From NCBI RefSeq assembly GCF_016097555.1, contig NW_024532994.1:1-64000 (forward strand): 64,000 nucleotides of DNA, given 5' to 3'. This DNA is from Gigantopelta aegis. Taxonomy: Eukaryota > Mollusca > Gastropoda > Neomphalida > Peltospiridae. A program made the position numbers and the translations under genes. Below are positions 59,801-64,000 of the stretch, piece by piece (positions within the stretch are counted from its first letter, which is position 1; every line of letters starts with the position of its first letter). Below the pieces are notes generated by a model. The model was not told the origin of the DNA. It made no database searches and worked only from the letters and a program-made list of their open reading frames with translations.

Positions 59801-62800
59801 GAACACATAGCAGCCAGGATGGTCCCTTCCTGGATGCACACTTTAAATCCTACAGCTGGTGGAAGTGGTGGCCATTATCGGTATGCTATCTTATCTCCAG
59901 GGAACGTCTGGCAGGGTTATTCCCCGTCTTTTGTTCATGGTCCCACTCCAAGATGTTGATACCGTTTTCCAACAAATGTTGGACCAAGAAGGACAGCTTG
60001 CTTAGTTGTATTGCTCTTTCTTGACCAAACTAAACTTCACTTTAACAGACTCTTCAGAATATTTCGAAGTCTTTCTCAACACTTGCCATCACGGTCCTGG
60101 TTAATATCGAGTTTGTTATCAATAATGAAAGAGGGTAATTTCACTCCATCTCATACTTGCCCTCTCCCTCCCCCTCTCACACCAGGCCGTGGGGACCACC
60201 CATCTGTCAAATCTACTACTCACCACCATAGCACACTCCTCAATGGCTTACCATCAATATTAATGCAGCACTAGGATCACTCTCCAGTATTTCAATTCTC
60301 TGGCTATGGTAAAGGACTGACTCCACCACTGTCTATATACACCCACATGCTAGTATCTCCATTTGCAATAACATACTCGAGCTCCTAATCTTTTTAGCTC
60401 GACAATTCCCCGCCTCCTTCCTTCCCTCAAAGCTCCTCCCTAAAGATGAGAAAGGCGTGACGGGAGCCACATCTAACCAGCCAGATGTTGTGAGTAATTT
60501 CTGGCAGATACTATACAAGCTTGATTCCTCTATGAACCGCAAGGGCCAAAGTATCTGCTAAACTATTTCAATATACCAGTGGTGACAAAGAAGCTAATGA
60601 TAGTGATGTCTTTGCTAAATCTCCAATTGGTCAGCTTATGTCATTATTTACACATCCAGTCATTCAAGGCAGTGTGTCTCTTGTTGATAAATTACTGCGT
60701 GTATTAAGTGTATACAGGAGCTATCCCTAAACAAGACTAGCGCAAACTTCCTCACAGCTTGAGACAACTAAGGAAGTGGTGAAACATCCAACAAGAAGGA
60801 GGAGGCCCCTGTAATTAAGATGGTGCAGTGGCAACAGCCATGTTTTGGTAAGTCAGTATATCAGTGAGTTTATTACAGTCTGCTGTTCACCTCTTGACGT
60901 CTGGGAAATGTAGCGAAGATACTCTTGATGATGCTACAAGTCTCCTAATTAATCTTTCACGTTGTGGAGTCTCAACACCGTGAAACTATTCTCCATATTT
61001 TACTTGATGGGGTACGCACCATTGGCCGTGTTCTAAGCTCTCAAATAACCACACTACACAATGAATTAATAATAACATTTCAAAACTGTTACACGTCGTC
61101 AATCCAGCATTCCATCAAGCGAAGAAGAAGAGATAGCAAGTTCTGTATCTCTTGGTACAGTAAGAGGGTGTCGGTCTTGCCCCAGCTCAAGGAACACGAT
61201 CAACAGTAGATCATTCTAATGATCTTCATTTACATGTATGGAACCTTTGATTATGTAAAGGTCTAAACAATCCTTCTTCCTACGTCTTTTTGAAAGTTGT
61301 GTGTCAATTACGTGAGTCTGTTCATCATCTATAGGTACTCCTGGTTTACTTAGTACAAGTACTACTCCCAGTGGTAGACCTGAAGATAGGAATCACTCCA
61401 ACAACTAATAGAGTAGCAGAAACTCAAGATGATGGAGCCTCAACAGATCAAGGGACAATCATCATCAGCTGATGTTGAAGTTACAATGGACTCTGTTCCT
61501 TCAACACACAGCCACCATCTCTTACAACAGAAGAGAAACCAACTTTCCTCTTCCCTCTCTTAGTCTACAACTTGAACTAGAAGAACTGTGGTCTGTTTTG
61601 AGTGAATGCCTTGATGCTTAGCATCAACATTTTGATCCTCATGCTGTTCTTGTTTCTCCAATCAAACTGTAGAAGCTTTCTTTCTAGTTCATGCTGATCA
61701 GAATGAAGCAACTCGAACAAGTATTGTTGGAAGCAGACAAAGTCACATACGTTCCCCTCCTCAAGACGTCTTCCATCTTTCCACACAATTAGTGACACAG
61801 AAAGTGTACCAGGTTCTCCGCCCCTCAAGAGATTTTTAGTCCAATCCCTGGAACCCCTATTCATGGAGATAACAAATGGAGTTGACCCATATCCCATTTA
61901 CCTCCCACACACAGCTCGTTTTCTTAAAATTTGCAGGTATAATTCTGTTATACATACATATATGTAGTTGTACAGTTTAGCTATTATGTGTAACTGAATT
62001 CTCCTGAGTTTAGTTAGTGCTGTAACAATGAAGGGAAATTTTCTAACAATTTCTACTTGATCTGAGCTAAGTTGTTGGTGAACATTCTAAGTTAAAGTAC
62101 TAAGGGACATTGAGTAGACTGTTACTTATCTCTGTGTCATAATTTTAAGTTTTTTATTTTCTTGATTTTAGAACGTCACAGAACAGTCCTTAATCGATAT
62201 TACGTCAGACCACCATCCTCTCTCTGAGGGTCCCTTGCTGTACTAGTTAATCACACGAGCTGTTAGATTTTGACTTAAACGACGCTATTTCCGCCAAGAA
62301 ACTGGAACAAATGGAGGAGGGACTTCGAGAGAGAAGAAACTTGATTATTCCATGGTTCGTCGGAGAGCATGTATTGAGGACTCGTATCGAGAACTCTATC
62401 GTCGGTCACCTGAAGAAATGAAAGCCAACTCGTACATCACCTTTGACGGTGAGAAGGTCAAGATGCAGGAGGCCTTCTCCGTGCAAATGGTACTCATCAT
62501 TGCTCGGGAGATGTTCAATCCAAACTATGCACTCTTTCAAGACCACACCTGGTTGATCGTGGTGACATACATGCCTAATCCTAGTAGTCCCACATCAATC
62601 CAGAACATTGAACTATTTTAAGTTTGTTGGTCGTATTACGCTAAAGCGAATCTACGATAACAAATTACTTGTGTTATTTTACGAGGTCATTTTACAAGCA
62701 CATTTTAGGGAAGCCCAGTTCCACTTTCACTGACATGGAGTTCTGAGGATTATGCTTTCTATCAATGGATTGTGTTTTTTAAATTGGAACATGGACCTGA

Positions 62801-63720
62801 ATGAAATGGGAATGGACCTAACATTACTTAGCACTGATGTATGGACAGATAAACAAATGGACGGATTGATGGATAGACAGACAAATAAATGGACAGATGG
62901 ATGGATGGATAGATTGATAAGTTCTTATGAAAATATGTAACTTTCATGACCGAATCGTTTTTTATAGATCGAAGAGTTTGGTAAGACTGAGACTCGTGAT
63001 TTGAAATCTAATGGACGAGGATTTTCCAGTCACAGAAGACTAACAAGAAAGAATATTGTTCAGTTAGCATGTCAGATGAAAATGACAGATCAATACGTTC
63101 TCAAATCAAAAGTTTCTTAGACGGATTTTATGATGTTAATACCCAAAATCTTTATCTCCATTTTCATAACAAGAGCTTGAGCTTCTCATATCATGTCTCC
63201 TAACATTGATATTGACGTCTTAATGCTAATACTGAGTACCACACAATATCAGCTACTTCACTACAGGTAAAACCTATCAAACTAGTTAGGTATCTAGGTC
63301 AAACAATGATAACTATTTTGACCAATATAGCATGTAAACACCGTTAAACTGGATACTGCAAACCTGTTCAGACTTAGTTTTTAAAGGTACTACAATGAGC
63401 CTGCAAATACCATCTAATTCAACTACAAATAATGTTCTGTTCTTTTTGTTTATAGATCCAATGGTTCTGGGCGTGCACTACGTTTCCTTTAACCAAGCTG
63501 ACAGAGCTAGGTTTTTACAGTTTTGTTACAGTTTACCCCTCAAAGTCCCTGTACAAGTTCGCAGCACTAGAGGGCATGGAATGAATTCAAAATTTCAGAT
63601 TCATCGAGATGATCGGTCAACAGAACGTTACCCTCGCACATACATGTGAAGACAATTAGCTTGGCCTGCCAAATGAGATACAAAACTTGTTACAGTTGGT
63701 TTTTTGGAATGTAACAATAA
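46038..63720 (+). CDS. HUWE1: HUWE1, giant HECT-type E3 ubiquitin ligase
   Basis: HUWE1 ubiquitinates many nuclear and cytosolic substrates. The start [11 protein letters not shown] aligns with vertebrate MKVDRTKLKKT. Landmarks in family order: [14 protein letters not shown] (46240-46340) and GGAQNGFG (47050) in the N-terminal armadillo array; [16 protein letters not shown] (49620-49670); [17 protein letters not shown] (50060-50110); [17 protein letters not shown] (50625-50685); a UBA-like [18 protein letters not shown]; the [19 protein letters not shown] (52455-52500); the WWE domain [16 protein letters not shown] through [10 protein letters not shown] (53330-53536); a long acidic region (56540-57180); three ubiquitin-binding repeats, [16 protein letters not shown] (59315-59362), [14 protein letters not shown] (59440-59480) and [20 protein letters not shown] (59660-59720); [10 protein letters not shown] (60620-60660); and the HECT domain (62340-63720) with [37 protein letters not shown] and [10 protein letters not shown]. 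The catalytic Cys is in HTC, codon 63645-63647. The last 30 residues are blurred by indels, so the end is approximate. About forty exons are inferred. Confidence 0.93.
51119..51142. repeat. (GA)n microsatellite
   Basis: Twelve GA units in a HUWE1 intron or exon edge. Confidence 0.85.
52399..52438. repeat. (CT)n(CA)n compound microsatellite
   Basis: Seven to eight CT units are followed by about eleven CA units, ending directly at a splice acceptor (ATAG) before the HUWE1 UIM exon. It doubles as the pyrimidine tract of that intron. Confidence 0.85.
53567..53650 (-). tRNA. tRNA-Ser(CGA) inside a HUWE1 intron, antisense
   Basis: On the minus strand the gene reads TGATGGCCGAGTGGTTAAGG (A box), GTTGGACTCGAAATCCAAT (anticodon stem-loop, anticodon CGA), a long variable arm typical of serine tRNAs, then GCAGGTTCGAATCCTGC (T arm, B box), the 3' acceptor strand TCACTGC and discriminator G. 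The 5' acceptor strand reads GCAGAGTGA where GCAGTGA would pair perfectly, so two extra bases are present, probably a sequence error. A run of seven T 16 bases downstream (53545-53551) is a Pol III terminator. It lies in the 175-base intron 53537-53711 between WWE-domain exons, opposite in direction to the host gene. Confidence 0.95.
55854..56063. repeat. Degenerate tandem repeat of about 65 bases, three copies
   Basis: Each copy starts TCTCAT(A/G)(C/T)CTGTTCTGTCAT and ends with CAGATCTCAT plus a CCTATT-like tail. Copies begin near 55854, 55929 and 56002 and differ by small indels. It lies in a HUWE1 intron. Confidence 0.75.
56775..56882. repeat. (ATT)n microsatellite
   Basis: About 100 bases of ATT with a few AGT interruptions, in a HUWE1 intron immediately before an acceptor TTAG. 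Confidence 0.95.
57658..57690. repeat. (CA)n microsatellite
   Basis: CA units interrupted by two CACCA steps, inside a short HUWE1 intron. Confidence 0.85.
62835..62925. repeat. GGACA/GGATG simple satellite
   Basis: Degenerate array of ATGGACAGAT- and GATGGATGGAT-like units in the HUWE1 HECT-domain intron. Similar arrays lie at 23487-23548, 26975-27280, 46425-46455 and, inverted, at 40205-40440 and 49317-49372. Confidence 0.8.
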
Positions 63721-64000
63721 TCCATCTTGTAACCTTGTTCAATGATGAGGTGGTGTATCTACCTTTGTCAGTGATATAACACAAACATGACACACTGCCG
63801 CAATATATGACTATGCAGACATAGTTGTTCACAAACTCAACTTATCTTAGTAAGTCTGAGACACATTTTTCATTCTATAGTTCAAACCAGCTGATCTAAC
63901 CTCCCTATGAGCTTATACAAACTTCAAAAACTGCTAATCTTACAAAAAGTCCTGAAGTTTTGGTTTTGCCTAATTAGTCCATGTTGTTCCCCTATTAAAC
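63721..64000. other. HUWE1 3' region
   Basis: AT-rich sequence with no recognised gene; presumably the HUWE1 3' UTR or a last small exon. Confidence 0.4.

Noticed and set aside
1-64000. CRISPR arrays, operons or other prokaryotic systems
   Set aside because: Spliced animal genes fill the window and no spaced direct-repeat array was seen; the tandem repeats present have no unique spacers.

Overview
The window is nuclear DNA from an animal. It is AT-rich and gene-dense, with many short GT-AG introns (about 50-200 bases) and genes that often share bidirectional promoters. The genes are metazoan in type: BRPF, an UNC79-like channel-complex subunit, HUWE1, UPF2, ALAS with heme regulatory motifs, ferritin with an iron-responsive element, and replication-dependent H2A/H2B pairs with 3' stem-loops. 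Small introns, high density and this mixture suggest an early-branching animal, most likely a sponge. That placement is inference; no ribosomal or mitochondrial marker is present. Almost every gene, including strongly conserved ones, is interrupted by small insertions or deletions. The two histone pairs carry different ones. I read this as uncorrected long-read sequence error, not decay, so reading frames given here are broken in places and exon ends are approximate.

Layout, left to right. 163-1315: divergent H2A(-)/H2B(+) pair. 1706-6634: BRPF-type chromatin reader (-). 7133-9904: 5-aminolevulinate synthase (+). 10354-10895: ferritin (+) with an IRE just upstream. 11319-16023: ankyrin-repeat protein with a Ser-rich tail (-). 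16212-17326 and 17400-18025: two unrecognised genes sharing a 73-base promoter with an NRF1-type site. 18290-18752: a structured, GC-richer element of unknown class. 18923-19862: ZCRB1 (+), a minor-spliceosome protein. 19970-29880: UNC79-like (-). 30107-31728: coiled-coil protein (+) behind an X-box. 31870-32977: second H2B(-)/H2A(+) pair, inverted relative to the first. 33153-33794: SNRPF (-). 34226-35388: secreted Cys-rich protein (+). 35876-37969: unrecognised multi-exon gene (-). 38500-39060: U-box-like and HEAT-like coding fragments (-). 39282-45129: UPF2 (+). 45365-45672: a hAT-type MITE. 46038 to about 63720: HUWE1 (+), with a tRNA-Ser(CGA) gene inside one intron on the opposite strand.

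Functional themes: an iron/heme neighbourhood (ALAS with three Cys-Pro heme motifs next to IRE-controlled ferritin); RNA processing and surveillance (ZCRB1, SNRPF, UPF2); chromatin (two histone pairs, BRPF); and one very large ubiquitin ligase. No virus-like element, CRISPR array or operon was seen. The least explained stretches are the structured element near 18.4-18.7 kb, the secreted Ser-Gly/Cys-rich protein at 34.2 kb, and the divergent unknown gene pair around 17.4 kb.
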